Part shown: positions 37,538 through 46,384 of the stretch, in pieces
Position numbering within the stretch: position 1 is the stretch's first letter
Layout: each line of letters starts with the position of its first letter
Assembly: GCA_029203105.1 (NCBI GenBank)
Contig: CP119318.1
Coordinates: 3,796,501-3,860,500 of the forward strand
Direction: 5' to 3'
Source of the DNA: Candidatus Kaistia colombiensis
GTDB taxonomy: Bacteria; Pseudomonadota; Alphaproteobacteria; Rhizobiales; Kaistiaceae
DNA length: 64,000 bases
The notes under the pieces: generated by a model
Databases searched by the model: none
Seen by the model: the letters and a program-made list of their open reading frames with translations, nothing else
Told to the model about the DNA's origin: nothing
Program-made: the position numbers and the translations under genes

Positions 37538-39034
37538 ATGAATGCCAATGTGGGTCATGCTCCAGGGACCGCGTACAGCGTCATCCGGGATCGCGTCACG
37601 GACCAGTCTCTGCTGCGAGAACGTGCCTATGTCGATGGCCGCTGGATCGCGGCACCGTCCGGCGCGACCTTTGAAGTTCGAGATCCGGCGACGTCATTCC
37701 TGATCGCGCTTGTAGCGAGCCTACCCGCCGCCGCCGCGCAAGACGCGGTAGCGGCAGCCACCCGGGCGCTTCCCACCTGGAAGGCCCTATTGCCGCAGCA
37801 GCGCGCGGCAATCCTGCGTCGATGGTTCGACCTGATCATCACCGCCCGCGTAGACCTCGCGTTGATCATGACGCATGAGCAGGGCAAGCCGCTGGCCGAG
37901 GCGCTGGGCGAGATCGACTATGCCGCTTCCTTTGTCGAGTGGTATGCGGAGGAAGGCAAGCGCTTGAACGCCGAGAGCGTGACGAGCCATCTGCCCGGCG
38001 CTGAAATGCTGGTACGCCGCGAGCCGCTGGGCGTCGCCGCCCTGCTGACGCCCTGGAATTTCCCCGCCGCCATGCTGACGCGCAAGGCTGCCGCCGCGCT
38101 CGCGGCCGGCTGCACGGTCGTCGCCCATCCCTCGGCCCATGCGCCGCTCTCTGCGCTGGCGCTGGCGGTTCTCGCCGAGCGCGCCGGCATCCCCGCGGGC
38201 GTGTTCAACATCGTCACAGGCGATGCCGCGACGATCGCCGGTGTATTTTGTACCGATCCCCGGGTGCGTGTCGTCAGTTTCACCGGCTCGACCGAAATCG
38301 GCCGACTGATCGCTGCTCAATGCGCACCGGCCGTCAAACGGCTTATCATGGAGCTCGGCGGCCACGCACCGCTGATCATCTTCGACGACGCCGATGTCGA
38401 GCGGGCGGCCGACATTGCCCTCGACGCCAAGTTCGCGACATCCGGGCAGGATTGCCTCGCCGCCAACCGAATCTACGTGCAGCGCGCCCTTTATCCCGCT
38501 TTCTGCGAAGCCTTGGCGACACGCGTGGCGGGCCTCAAAATGGGCGCCGGGCTCGAGCCAGGCGTCGACATCGGGCCGCTGATGCATGAACGCGCCGTGG
38601 CCAAGGTGGCAGCGCAGGTACGCGATGCAATCGCCCGTGGCGCCAAGCGCCTTGTCGGCGCCGACGGCGACGGTTCGCTCTTCTATCCGCCGACGCTGCT
38701 CGCCGACGTGCCGGACGACGCCGCCATCATGCGCGAAGAGACCTTCGGGCCCGTCGCGGCGGTGACGCCGTTCGACAGCGAGGCCGAAATCATCGCCCGC
38801 GCCAACGACACCGAATACGGCCTCGTCGCGTATGTCGTCACAAAGGATTCCGGCCGCGCGCTGCGCCTGTCACGCGCGCTCGACTTCGGCATGGTCGCGA
38901 TCAACCGCGTCAAGATCACCGGCGCGCCGATACCGTTCGGCGGCGTCAAGCAATCCGGCCTCGGCCGGGAGGGCTCCCGCCACGGCCTCGAAGCCTTCAC
39001 CGACCTCAAATACACCTGTCTCGATCTCGCCTAA
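37538..39034 (+). CDS. NAD(P)-dependent aldehyde dehydrogenase (succinate-semialdehyde-dehydrogenase-like)
   Basis: A 498-aa ALDH-superfamily enzyme that would oxidise an aldehyde to the acid. Catalytic residues are present: Asn174 in TPWNFP, Glu272 in MELGGHAP and Cys306 in SGQDCLAANR. Overall it resembles GabD-type semialdehyde dehydrogenases. Odd: the cofactor lysine normally in VVKPAxxTP is histidine (TVVAHPSAHAP, His197), which may alter NAD/NADP use. Start at MNANVGHAPGTAYS after AAGGAAGGGGGG. It is 15 bases upstream of an omega-aminotransferase, so the pair likely converts an amine to a carboxylate. Confidence 0.85.
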   Translation: MNANVGHAPGTAYSVIRDRVTDQSLLRERAYVDGRWIAAPSGATFEVRDPATSFLIALVASLPAAAAQDAVAAATRALPTWKALLPQQRAAILRRWFDLIITARVDLALIMTHEQGKPLAEALGEIDYAASFVEWYAEEGKRLNAESVTSHLPGAEMLVRREPLGVAALLTPWNFPAAMLTRKAAAALAAGCTVVAHPSAHAPLSALALAVLAERAGIPAGVFNIVTGDAATIAGVFCTDPRVRVVSFTGSTEIGRLIAAQCAPAVKRLIMELGGHAPLIIFDDADVERAADIALDAKFATSGQDCLAANRIYVQRALYPAFCEALATRVAGLKMGAGLEPGVDIGPLMHERAVAKVAAQVRDAIARGAKRLVGADGDGSLFYPPTLLADVPDDAAIMREETFGPVAAVTPFDSEAEIIARANDTEYGLVAYVVTKDSGRALRLSRALDFGMVAINRVKITGAPIPFGGVKQSGLGREGSRHGLEAFTDLKYTCLDLA

Positions 39035-39049
39035 TCCAAGGAACCCGCC

Positions 39050-40438
39050 ATGCTCGACCACCCCACATCGCACAATGAACTCCACGCCTGGGACCGGGAT
39101 CATTTCTTCCATCCCTCGACCCATATGGCCCAGCATGCGCGCGGCGATACGCCGAACCGGATCATCGCCGGCGGCGAAGGCGTCTACATCACCGACGTCG
39201 ACGGCAAGCGCAGCCTTGATGCCTTCGCCGGTCTCTATTGCGTCAATGTCGGCTATGGCCGCAGCAAGATCAGCGACGCAATCGCGCGTCAGGCTTCGCA
39301 GCTTCCCTATTATCACGCCTATGTCGGCCACGCCTCGGAGCCGTCGATCCGGCTCGCCAAGATGGTGATCGACCGCGCGCCCGACCACATGAGCCGCGTC
39401 TTTTTCGGCCTGTCGGGTTCCGACGCCAACGAGACCAACATCAAGCTGGTCTGGTACATCAACAATGTGCTTGGCCGCCCGGAAAAGAAGAAGATCATCT
39501 CGCGCTGGCGCGGTTATCACGGCTCGGGCGTCATGACCGGCAGCCTGACCGGACTTGCAGCGTTCCACAATCTGTTCGACCTGCCGCGCGCGCCGGTGTT
39601 GCATACCGAGGCGCCGTATTTCTATCGCCGCGAGGACCGCAGCCTGACCGAGGAGCAATTCTCCCAGTTCTGCGCCGACAAGCTGGAAGAGATGATCCTG
39701 GCCGAGGGGCCGGAGACGATCGCCGCCTTCATCGGCGAACCGGTTCTGGGCACGGGTGGCATCGTTCCGCCGCCGGCCGGCTATTGGGTGAAGATCCAGG
39801 CGATCCTCGACAAGTACGACATCATCCTGATCGCCGATGAAGTGGTGACGGCATTTGGCCGCCTTGGCTCGATGTTCGGCTCCGATCACTACGGCATGAA
39901 GCCGGACCTGATCACCATCGCCAAGGGCCTGACGTCGGCCTATGCGCCGCTCTCCGGCGTCATCGTCTCGGAGAAGCTCTGGCGCATCCTGGAGCAGGGC
40001 TCCGACACTTTCGGTCCGATCGGCCATGGCTGGACCTACTCGTCGCATCCGCTCTGCACGGCGGCCGGCGTCGCCAATCTCGAAGTCGTCGACGAACTGG
40101 ATCTCGTCAACAATGCGCGTGACGTCGGCGCCTATTTCCGCAAGTCCCTTGCCGATGCGGTCGGCGGCCATCGGATCGTCGGCGACGTGCGCGGCGAGGG
40201 TCTGCTGGCGGCGGTGGAATTCGTGAGGGATCGCGATGACCGCGCCTTCTTCGATGCTGCCGACAAGGTCGGCCCGCGCATTTCGACGGCGTTGCTGGGA
40301 CAGGGCGTCATCGGCCGCGCCATGCCGCAAGGCGACATCCTCGGCTTCGCGCCGCCGCTTTGCCTGACGCGCGAGGAGGCGGACATCGTCGTCGCCGCCA
40401 CCGCCAGGGCGGTCGACGAGGTCGCCGCCACACTGTAG
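39050..40438 (+). CDS. Class III omega-aminotransferase
   Basis: A 462-aa PLP enzyme of fold type I, class III, similar to amine/beta-alanine/putrescine-pyruvate transaminases. Visible features: HPSTHMAQHARGDTPNRII at the N-terminus, the phosphate-binding SGSDANETN (about residues 122-130), Asp263 in LIADEVVTAFGR pairing with the PLP ring, and Lys292 in TIAKGLTSAYAPLSG as Schiff-base lysine. Substrate not determinable. Co-transcribed with the upstream aldehyde dehydrogenase; in ectoine catabolism the analogous DoeD-DoeC pair does the same two steps. Confidence 0.88.
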   Translation: MLDHPTSHNELHAWDRDHFFHPSTHMAQHARGDTPNRIIAGGEGVYITDVDGKRSLDAFAGLYCVNVGYGRSKISDAIARQASQLPYYHAYVGHASEPSIRLAKMVIDRAPDHMSRVFFGLSGSDANETNIKLVWYINNVLGRPEKKKIISRWRGYHGSGVMTGSLTGLAAFHNLFDLPRAPVLHTEAPYFYRREDRSLTEEQFSQFCADKLEEMILAEGPETIAAFIGEPVLGTGGIVPPPAGYWVKIQAILDKYDIILIADEVVTAFGRLGSMFGSDHYGMKPDLITIAKGLTSAYAPLSGVIVSEKLWRILEQGSDTFGPIGHGWTYSSHPLCTAAGVANLEVVDELDLVNNARDVGAYFRKSLADAVGGHRIVGDVRGEGLLAAVEFVRDRDDRAFFDAADKVGPRISTALLGQGVIGRAMPQGDILGFAPPLCLTREEADIVVAATARAVDEVAATL

Positions 40439-40540
40439 GACCGTTTCGAACAGAGTCGATAACGGTTCGCGTGAAGAAACCGCGATTAAACAAATAGTTA
40501 GAGCCGTTCAGCGTCTCCATGAAGCGCTGAACGGCTCTAG
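40439..40540 (-). repeat. Rhizobiales-type palindromic intergenic repeat, copy 1
   Basis: Read on the minus strand: GAGCCGTTCAGCG, loop, CGCTGAACGGCTC (13-bp perfect arms, 15 with flanks), then CTATTTGTTTAATCGCG and ACGCGAACCGTTATC. It matches copy 2 at 59.8 kb over about 90 bases. It begins directly after the aminotransferase stop, between convergent genes, and could also act as a transcript end. The type resembles RIME-like elements I recall from Rhizobiales. Confidence 0.75.
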
Positions 40541-40563
40541 GCGTCGCGGCCCGGTCGGGCGCG

Positions 40564-41568
40564 CTACTCGAATGCAGCGCGCAGGCGCGGCATGGCGCGC
40601 TCGGCGAACAGCCTCAGGAAACGTGCCTGGTCCCGGCCAGGCGCGTGGAAGACGAGATGGCGGAAGCCAAGCTCGATATAGGGACGCAGCCCCTCGATCA
40701 GCGGCTCTACCTCGTTGCAGACGATCCAGCGGCTGGCCGCGCGCTCCAGCGGCAGCGCATCGGCAAGCCGCTCCATCTCGACTGGGTCCTCGACGCCCAT
40801 CTTCTCTTCCGGCGACAGCGCGAGCGCTGCCCAATTGCGCGTGTCCTCAAGCGCCCGCTGGGCGTCCTCGTCAAACGACACCTTCACCTCGATCATCAGC
40901 TCGAGCCCGGCCATCGTCTTGCCGGCCGCCGCTCGCCCCTTTTCGAGGTTGGGCAGCAGAGTCTCGCGATAAAGCTCCGGCTTCTTGCCGCTGGTGCAAA
41001 TGAAGCCGTCGCCGAGCTCGCCCGCCATGAAGGCCGCCTTGGGGCCGGACGCGCCGAGATAGATTGGCACGGGCTGCTCGGGCCGGTCATAGATCGTGGC
41101 GTTCTCGGTTTTGTAGTAGGTGCCGTGGTGCGAGACCCGCTCCTCCGTCCACAGGCGGCGCATCAGCGCGACCGATTCGCGAAGTCGCCCCTCGCGCTCC
41201 TTGAACCCCGGCCATTCGATGCCGATCGAAGGCACCTCGTTCAGCGATTCGCCGGTGCCGACCCCCAGAATCATCCGGTTCGGATAGAGCGCGCCAAGCG
41301 TCGCCACCGCATGGGCAACGACGGAGGGGTGATAGCGGAAGGTCGGCGTCACGACGCTGGTGCCGATGGTCATCCGCTGCGTCCGTTCGCCAAGGGCGGC
41401 CATCCAGGCGAAGGAAAAGGGCGCATGGCCATCCGTATGGCGCCAAGGCTGAAAATGATCGCTCACGAAGCAGGAGTCGAAGCCGACCTCCTCTGCCAGA
41501 ACCGCGAAATCCAGAAGCTGGCGCGGCGCAAATTGTTCCGCCGAAGCCTTGTAGCCGAATCGTAGCAT
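40564..41568 (-). CDS. fgd: F420-dependent glucose-6-phosphate dehydrogenase homologue
   Basis: A 334-aa luciferase-like (LLM) TIM-barrel protein closely resembling mycobacterial Fgd1, which oxidises glucose 6-phosphate to 6-phosphogluconolactone while reducing F420. Shared segments: GYKASAEQFAPRQL, SDHFQPWRH (Asp37, catalytic His38, Trp42), GVGTGESLNE (Glu107), FICTSGK (Lys195), LSPEEK (Lys256) and SRWIV (Arg280). The last three equal Lys198, Lys259 and Arg283 of Fgd1, which bind the substrate phosphate, so G6P use is likely rather than another LLM reaction. It diverges from the F420 biosynthesis operon with a 250-base shared upstream region and probably supplies F420H2 to it. Fgd is best known from Actinobacteria; its presence here suggests transfer. 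Confidence 0.88.
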   Translation of the reverse strand: MLRFGYKASAEQFAPRQLLDFAVLAEEVGFDSCFVSDHFQPWRHTDGHAPFSFAWMAALGERTQRMTIGTSVVTPTFRYHPSVVAHAVATLGALYPNRMILGVGTGESLNEVPSIGIEWPGFKEREGRLRESVALMRRLWTEERVSHHGTYYKTENATIYDRPEQPVPIYLGASGPKAAFMAGELGDGFICTSGKKPELYRETLLPNLEKGRAAAGKTMAGLELMIEVKVSFDEDAQRALEDTRNWAALALSPEEKMGVEDPVEMERLADALPLERAASRWIVCNEVEPLIEGLRPYIELGFRHLVFHAPGRDQARFLRLFAERAMPRLRAAFE

Positions 41569-41818
41569 GTCACTTTCCCCTCATCACATGCGTCCAGTGT
41601 CGTGCACCTGCGGCAAACAGGTTAGGGCCCTATTGCCGACGCAGACGGAAGAGTTTCGGCGCGTCCCGCGTTCTGGCCGTATTGTTTTGGGCGACGCGCG
41701 CCTGGGCAGGCCACAATTCGATCCACCCTGCGCTAATCTCGCCTCGTGATAGAGAGAATCGCCATGGCGTCGCGCATCGCGACCCGGCGAGTCCAAGGCC
41801 ATCGGGAGTGAGTTGGAC
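41569..41818. promoter_or_regulatory. Divergent promoter region of fgd and the F420 operon
   Basis: 250 bases with no gene between two divergent transcription units, so it must hold promoters for both. I could not identify convincing -35/-10 pairs or an operator palindrome. A GGGAG lies before the LLM start at 41819. Confidence 0.5.
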
Positions 41819-42736
41819 ATGAAGATCGGCGCCCTGTTTCCCCAGTTCGAGATTGGCCTGAACCCCGCCCATATTCGCGACTTCGCCGTCACGGCGGAGG
41901 AACTCGGCTACACCCACCTGACGGCCTTCGACCAGATCATTGGCCTCAACAAGGCGAGCCGTCCCGACTGGAAATATGTCCACGACGCCGGCGACATGTT
42001 CCACGAGATCTTCGTCCTGTTCGGCTATCTCGCCGCGGTCACCAAGCGCATCGAATTCGTCACCGGTGTCCTCGTGCTGCCGATGCGCGGCACCGCCCTC
42101 GTCGCCAAGCAGGCGGCGGAAGTCGACCTGCTGAGCGGCGGCCGCCTGCGCCTCGGCGTCGGAGTCGGCGTCAAGCCGGAGGAGTTCGAGGCCTGCGGCG
42201 AGGAGTTCAGCAATCGCGGCAAGCGCATGGACGAGCAGATCGACCTTCTTCGCAAGCTGTGGTGCGACGATCTGATCACCTATGAGGGCAAGTACCACCG
42301 CGTCGAGGATGGCGGCATCAACCCGCTGCCGGTGCAGCGCCCGATCCCGATCTGGGTCGGCGGCATCTCGGAAGCCGCGATCAAGCGGGTGGGCCGGCTC
42401 GGCGATGGCTGGCTACCGAATTTCCAAGCCGACGATCTCGGCCGCCGCAGCATCGAGGCGATGCGCGAAGTAGCGGTCAGCCATGGCCGCGATCCCGACA
42501 AGATCGGCATCGAGGCGACGATGACCATCATCGACCGCTCGCCGGCCGAACTGCGCGAGGAACTGGAAGCCTGGCGTGCGATCGGCGCGACCCATGTCAC
42601 ACTCAACACGATGCCCGAGCGTTGGGTCGAGGAAGAGCAGCGCTGGAACAAGGCGGCCATTGGCGGCCTGTCGGACCCGCAGGCCCATATCGACGCGATC
42701 CGGAGCTTCCGCGCCGCCCTCCCCGAGTTCTTTTGA
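41819..42736 (+). CDS. LLM-class F420-dependent oxidoreductase
   Basis: A 305-aa luciferase-like monooxygenase-fold protein of the type usually annotated as F420-dependent (Rv2161c-like). Features: MKIGALFPQFEIG strand 1, EELGYTHLTAFDQI, VLVLPMRGTALVAKQAAEVD, GRLRLGVGVGVKPEEFEACG and PIPIWVGGISEAAIKRVGR. Reaction unknown; it would oxidise or reduce a substrate with F420/F420H2. ATG at 41819 chosen over a TTG two codons earlier. First gene of a six-gene operon with the hydrolase and cofE-cofD-cofC-cofGH; co-transcription with the cofactor genes makes F420 use very likely. Confidence 0.85.
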   Translation: MKIGALFPQFEIGLNPAHIRDFAVTAEELGYTHLTAFDQIIGLNKASRPDWKYVHDAGDMFHEIFVLFGYLAAVTKRIEFVTGVLVLPMRGTALVAKQAAEVDLLSGGRLRLGVGVGVKPEEFEACGEEFSNRGKRMDEQIDLLRKLWCDDLITYEGKYHRVEDGGINPLPVQRPIPIWVGGISEAAIKRVGRLGDGWLPNFQADDLGRRSIEAMREVAVSHGRDPDKIGIEATMTIIDRSPAELREELEAWRAIGATHVTLNTMPERWVEEEQRWNKAAIGGLSDPQAHIDAIRSFRAALPEFF

Positions 42737-42742
42737 GCCAGC

Positions 42743-43918
42743 ATGCCCGTTTTCGACCGATCCGAGTTCGTTGCCCGCATCGCCCGCGTGAAGGCCCGCA
42801 TGACGGCGGCCGGGATCGACGTCCTGATCTGCGCGGATCCGGCCAATCTGAACTATTTGACCGGCTATGACGGTTGGTCGTTCTATGTGCATCAATACGC
42901 GGTGCTGTCGCTCGACGCTGAAGAACCGCTCTGGATCGGCCGCTCGATGGACGCGCCCGGCGCGCGTCTGACGGCCTTCGTCAAGCCGGAGAACATCGTT
43001 CCCTATCCCGAAACCCATGTGGATTCGGCAATCCTGCATCCGGCGCAATTCGTCGCCGAGGTGCTGCGCGAGCGCGGCTATGGCCGCGCCCGCATCGGCG
43101 TCGATCTCGACGCCTTCTATTTCACGGCCCGCGCCTATCTGGAGCTGACGAAAGCGCTGCCTGGCGCATCCTTCATCGATTCACAGGGCCTGGTGAACTG
43201 GGTCCGCCTGGTCAAATCGCCGGCCGAGGTCGGGCTGATGCGCGGAGCCGCTGCCATCGTCTCCCAGGCGATGGCTGTCGGCATGGAGGCTGTCGCCCCC
43301 GGCGTGCGCGAATGCGATGCCGTGGCAAAGATCACCGCCGCCCAGTTCCACGGCACGGCCGATGTCTGGGGCGACTATCCTGCCGCCCTCGCCCAGGTGC
43401 CGAGCGGTCGCAAGAGCGCGGCCCCGCACATGACCTGGTCCGGCGACCGCTACAAGCAGGACACCGTCGCCTATCTCGAACTCGGCGGCTGCCATCAGCG
43501 CTATCACGCGGCGCTGGCCCGCACGCTCTACATGGGCAAGCCGCCGGAAGCCCTACTTGATGTCGCCAAGGTCGTCGCCGAGGGGTTGGACATGGCGCTG
43601 GATGCCGCTCGGGCAGGCACGACCTGCCACGACGTCGAGGCGGCCTGGCGCAGCGTCCTCAACCGCGCCGGCTATAGCAAGGCATCGCGGATCGGTTATT
43701 CGATCGGACTGAACTATCCGCCCGATTGGGGCGAGCGCACCGCCAGCCTGCGCGAGGGCGACGAGACCGTGCTGGAAGCCAATATGTGCTTCCACATGAT
43801 CCTCGGCATGTGGATGGATGACTGGGGCTACGAATTGAGCGAAACATTCTGCGTTCGCCCATCCGGGGCGCCCGAAATCCTGACCAGCTTCCCCCGCGAG
43901 CTGGTCGTCAAGCCGTGA
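42743..43918 (+). CDS. M24-fold hydrolase resembling ectoine hydrolase DoeA/EutD
   Basis: A 391-aa pita-bread-fold protein of the creatinase/prolidase superfamily. Segments LTGYDGWSFYVHQ (39-51), VNWVRLVKSPAEV and IGYSIGLNYPPDWGERTASL closely match my memory of DoeA/EutD, which opens the ring of ectoine. The usual metal-binding aspartates are absent: LELGGCHQRYHAALART has Glu246 and Ala where peptidases have Asp, as in the metal-independent ectoine hydrolase and creatinase; His229 in APHMTW matches the creatinase catalytic histidine. Likely hydrolyses a cyclic amidine or amide C-N bond. No DoeB deacetylase gene of the usual family is nearby, so ectoine itself is uncertain. Six bases after the LLM gene, seven before cofE. 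Confidence 0.78.
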   Translation: MPVFDRSEFVARIARVKARMTAAGIDVLICADPANLNYLTGYDGWSFYVHQYAVLSLDAEEPLWIGRSMDAPGARLTAFVKPENIVPYPETHVDSAILHPAQFVAEVLRERGYGRARIGVDLDAFYFTARAYLELTKALPGASFIDSQGLVNWVRLVKSPAEVGLMRGAAAIVSQAMAVGMEAVAPGVRECDAVAKITAAQFHGTADVWGDYPAALAQVPSGRKSAAPHMTWSGDRYKQDTVAYLELGGCHQRYHAALARTLYMGKPPEALLDVAKVVAEGLDMALDAARAGTTCHDVEAAWRSVLNRAGYSKASRIGYSIGLNYPPDWGERTASLREGDETVLEANMCFHMILGMWMDDWGYELSETFCVRPSGAPEILTSFPRELVVKP

Positions 43919-43925
43919 CACGCCA

Positions 43926-44687
43926 ATGACCCTCACCCTTACCACCTTGCCGGACGTCCCCCTGGTTTCGCCCGGCGACGACCTCGGCGGCTTTTTGATC
44001 GCCGCGATCGAACGCGCCGGTATCGTTCCGCAGACGCGTGACATCCTGGTTGTCGCGCAGAAGGTGGTTTCGAAGGCAGAGGGGCGGTTCGTCGACCTGA
44101 GGCAGGTCGTGCCATCAGCCCGCGCCGAGAAACTGGCCGTCGCCGTCGACAAGGACCCGCGCCTCGTCGAGGTCATCCTGTCGCAATCGACCGAGGTAGT
44201 GGCGCATCGGCGCGGCGCGATCGTCGTCGCGCACAAGCTCGGTTTCGTCATGGCGAATGCCGGCGTTGACCAGTCCAACGTGGATCAGACCGACGGCGAC
44301 ACGAATGTGCTGCTGCTGCCGGAGGATCCGGACGGCTGGTGCGAGGCCCTTCGGCAGCGGCTGCTCGCGCATTTCGATGTCGAGATGGCCGTGGTGATGA
44401 ATGACAGCTTTGGCCGCGCCTGGCGCCACGGCACGGTCGGCGTGGCGATCGGCACCGCAGGCCTTCCCGCCCTGCTCGATTGCGTCGGCGAGCCGGACCT
44501 GTTCGGCCGCAAGCTCAGGATCACACAGATCGGTCTCGCCGACGAAGTAGCCGCGGCGGCATCCCTCCTGATGGGTCAGGCGGCCGAGGGCCAGCCGGCT
44601 GTGCTGATGCGCGGCCTGTCATGGTCAAGGCCCCCTGTTCCTGCCTCAACGCTCATTCGCGCCAAGGCCGAAGACATGTTTCGATAG
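43926..44687 (+). CDS. cofE: Coenzyme F420-0:L-glutamate ligase
   Basis: CofE (253 aa) adds glutamates to F420-0 using GTP. The family segments DILVVAQKVVSKAEGRFVDL, ILSQSTEVVAHRRGAIVVAH, VMANAGVDQSNVDQTDGDTN and VVMNDSFGRAWRHGTVGVAI are all present. It is a stand-alone CofE: the C-terminal FMN reductase domain of mycobacterial FbiB, which reduces dehydro-F420-0, is missing. Seven bases after the hydrolase gene. Confidence 0.95.
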   Translation: MTLTLTTLPDVPLVSPGDDLGGFLIAAIERAGIVPQTRDILVVAQKVVSKAEGRFVDLRQVVPSARAEKLAVAVDKDPRLVEVILSQSTEVVAHRRGAIVVAHKLGFVMANAGVDQSNVDQTDGDTNVLLLPEDPDGWCEALRQRLLAHFDVEMAVVMNDSFGRAWRHGTVGVAIGTAGLPALLDCVGEPDLFGRKLRITQIGLADEVAAAASLLMGQAAEGQPAVLMRGLSWSRPPVPASTLIRAKAEDMFR

Positions 44688-44717
44688 ATCCTCACGTCAA
44701 GCAAGGCGGGCACAAGC

Positions 44718-45689
44718 ATGGTTCCGGAAGGGACATCGGACGCCAGGGTACTGGCAATCTGCGGCGGCATAGGCGGCGCCAAGCTGGCGCTTGGCCTCTA
44801 TCGTACGCTGGGCCCCGGCCGGCTGATGGTCGCCATCAACACAGGCGACGATTTCGAGCATCTCGGCCTGCATGTCTCCCCCGACATCGACACCGTCACC
44901 TACACATTGGCCGGCCTCAACGATACGCATCGCGGCTGGGGACTTGCCAAGGAGAGTTGGGGCTTCATGGCCGCGCTTGAGCGGCTCGGCGGTGAAAACT
45001 GGTTCATGCTGGGCGATCAGGATCTGGCCACCCATGTCCAGCGCACTCTCCGCCTCAAGGCCGGCGAAACCCTGTCGCTGGTGACGACCGACTTCGCCAC
45101 GCGCCTCGGTATCGAGGCGCGGCTGCTGCCGATGAGCGACGACTCCGTCCGCACCATCGTCGGAACGGCGGACGGTCCACTGGCCTTCCAGCGCTATTTC
45201 GTCGGCGAGCAATGCCGCCCCGCCGTGACTGAAATCTCCTTCGACGGCGTCAGCACGGCGCGCGTTCAGTCGGAGGTGCTCGCGGCGCTCGCTGACGAGA
45301 CCCTCGCGGCGATCGTCATCTGCCCGTCCAACCCCTATCTCAGCGTCGATCCGATCCTGGCCCTGCCCGGCTTTCGCACGGCGTTGGAAGCGGCCCCTGC
45401 ACCCGTGATCGCCATATCGCCGATCGTCGGCGGCCGCGCCATGAAGGGGCCAACCGCCAAGATCATGACCGAGCTCGGCCTGCCCGTGACCGTGCACGCG
45501 GTGGCGGAGCATTATCGCGGCTTGCTCGATGGCCTGATCATCGACAATGCGGACGCGGCTGAGGCCGATGCGCTCGACGTCCCCGTCGCCGTGACCGGGG
45601 CTGTCATGGACACGCTCGAGGACCGCGACCGTCTTGCCCGTGCCGTGTTGGACTTCGCAGCCTCGCTACGCCTGCGGGGCACCGCATGA
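44718..45689 (+). CDS. cofD: 2-phospho-L-lactate transferase (CofD/FbiA)
   Basis: CofD (323 aa) transfers the phospho-carboxylate moiety from its GDP-activated form (made by CofC) to FO, giving (dehydro-)F420-0. Motifs: ICGGIGGAKLALGLYRTLG (nucleotide binding), NTGDDFEHLGLHVSPDIDT, TYTLAGLNDTHRGWGLAKES and FMLGDQDLATHVQRT, then CPSNPYLSVDPILALPG. Its stop overlaps the cofC start by four bases. An AAGGCGGG precedes the ATG. Confidence 0.95.
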   Translation: MVPEGTSDARVLAICGGIGGAKLALGLYRTLGPGRLMVAINTGDDFEHLGLHVSPDIDTVTYTLAGLNDTHRGWGLAKESWGFMAALERLGGENWFMLGDQDLATHVQRTLRLKAGETLSLVTTDFATRLGIEARLLPMSDDSVRTIVGTADGPLAFQRYFVGEQCRPAVTEISFDGVSTARVQSEVLAALADETLAAIVICPSNPYLSVDPILALPGFRTALEAAPAPVIAISPIVGGRAMKGPTAKIMTELGLPVTVHAVAEHYRGLLDGLIIDNADAAEADALDVPVAVTGAVMDTLEDRDRLARAVLDFAASLRLRGTA

Positions 45690-46384
45690 ATGCGAACGAG
45701 ATCTGGTGCGTCGTGCCGGTGAAGTGCCTGCAACAGGCCAAGCAGCGGCTCGCGCCAGTACTCGACGCGACGGAACGGGCCGGCCTCGCCCGCGCCATGG
45801 CCGAGGATGTCCTGCGGGCCGTCGTCGCGGTGGACGCTCTCGCAGGCGTGCTCGTTGTCACCGCCGATCCGACGGTTGTCGCGCTGGCTCGCGAGATCGG
45901 CGTCCGCGTAATCGTCGACGAGTCCGATCAGGGATACAATGCCGCCGTCGAGCACGCCGCCCGATATCTGATCCACGCCGGCGCCCGCGGCATCCTGATC
46001 CTGCCGGCCGACGTGCCCTCGGTCACGCCGGCAGATATCGTCGCCCTGCTCGATGCACATGGGTCCGGCCCTGCCGTGACCCTTGTTGCTGCCGAGGCCG
46101 ATGGTGGCTCCAACGCCCTCGCCTGTTCGCCCGTGGACACGATTCCGTTCGGGTTCGGCGAAGGTAGTTTTGCGCGCCATCATGGCGCGGCGCGCGCATG
46201 CGGCATCGTCCCGATGCTTCCGTCCTTGCCGAATCTTGCCCGCGACATCGACAGGCCGGACGATCTCGCCGCCTTTATGCAAAGCCCGGCTCCGACCCGT
46301 GCTCGTGCCTTCCTCGCCGCGCTCAAGGGTTCGGTCGACCGCTTTGCGATGCCCCAACCCATGCTCCAGGAGGTCGCATCATGA
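45686..46384 (+). CDS. cofC: Phospho-carboxylate guanylyltransferase CofC/FbiD
   Basis: CofC (232 aa) activates 2-phospholactate, phosphoenolpyruvate or 3-phosphoglycerate with GTP for CofD. Nucleotidyltransferase features: VPVKCLQQAKQRLAPVLDA at the N-terminus, VVTADPTVVALAREIGVRV, ILILPADVPSVTPADI and FGEGSFARHHGAARACGI. It overlaps cofD by four bases and cofGH by four (ATGA both times), indicating translational coupling. Substrate choice cannot be read from what I see. Confidence 0.92.
   Translation: MNANEIWCVVPVKCLQQAKQRLAPVLDATERAGLARAMAEDVLRAVVAVDALAGVLVVTADPTVVALAREIGVRVIVDESDQGYNAAVEHAARYLIHAGARGILILPADVPSVTPADIVALLDAHGSGPAVTLVAAEADGGSNALACSPVDTIPFGFGEGSFARHHGAARACGIVPMLPSLPNLARDIDRPDDLAAFMQSPAPTRARAFLAALKGSVDRFAMPQPMLQEVAS

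Noticed and set aside
40499..40539. Simple intrinsic terminator after the aminotransferase
   Set aside because: The 15-bp hairpin has no U-tract in either direction and is part of a longer repeat that recurs at 59.8 kb, so I annotated it as a repeat; it may still affect transcript ends.
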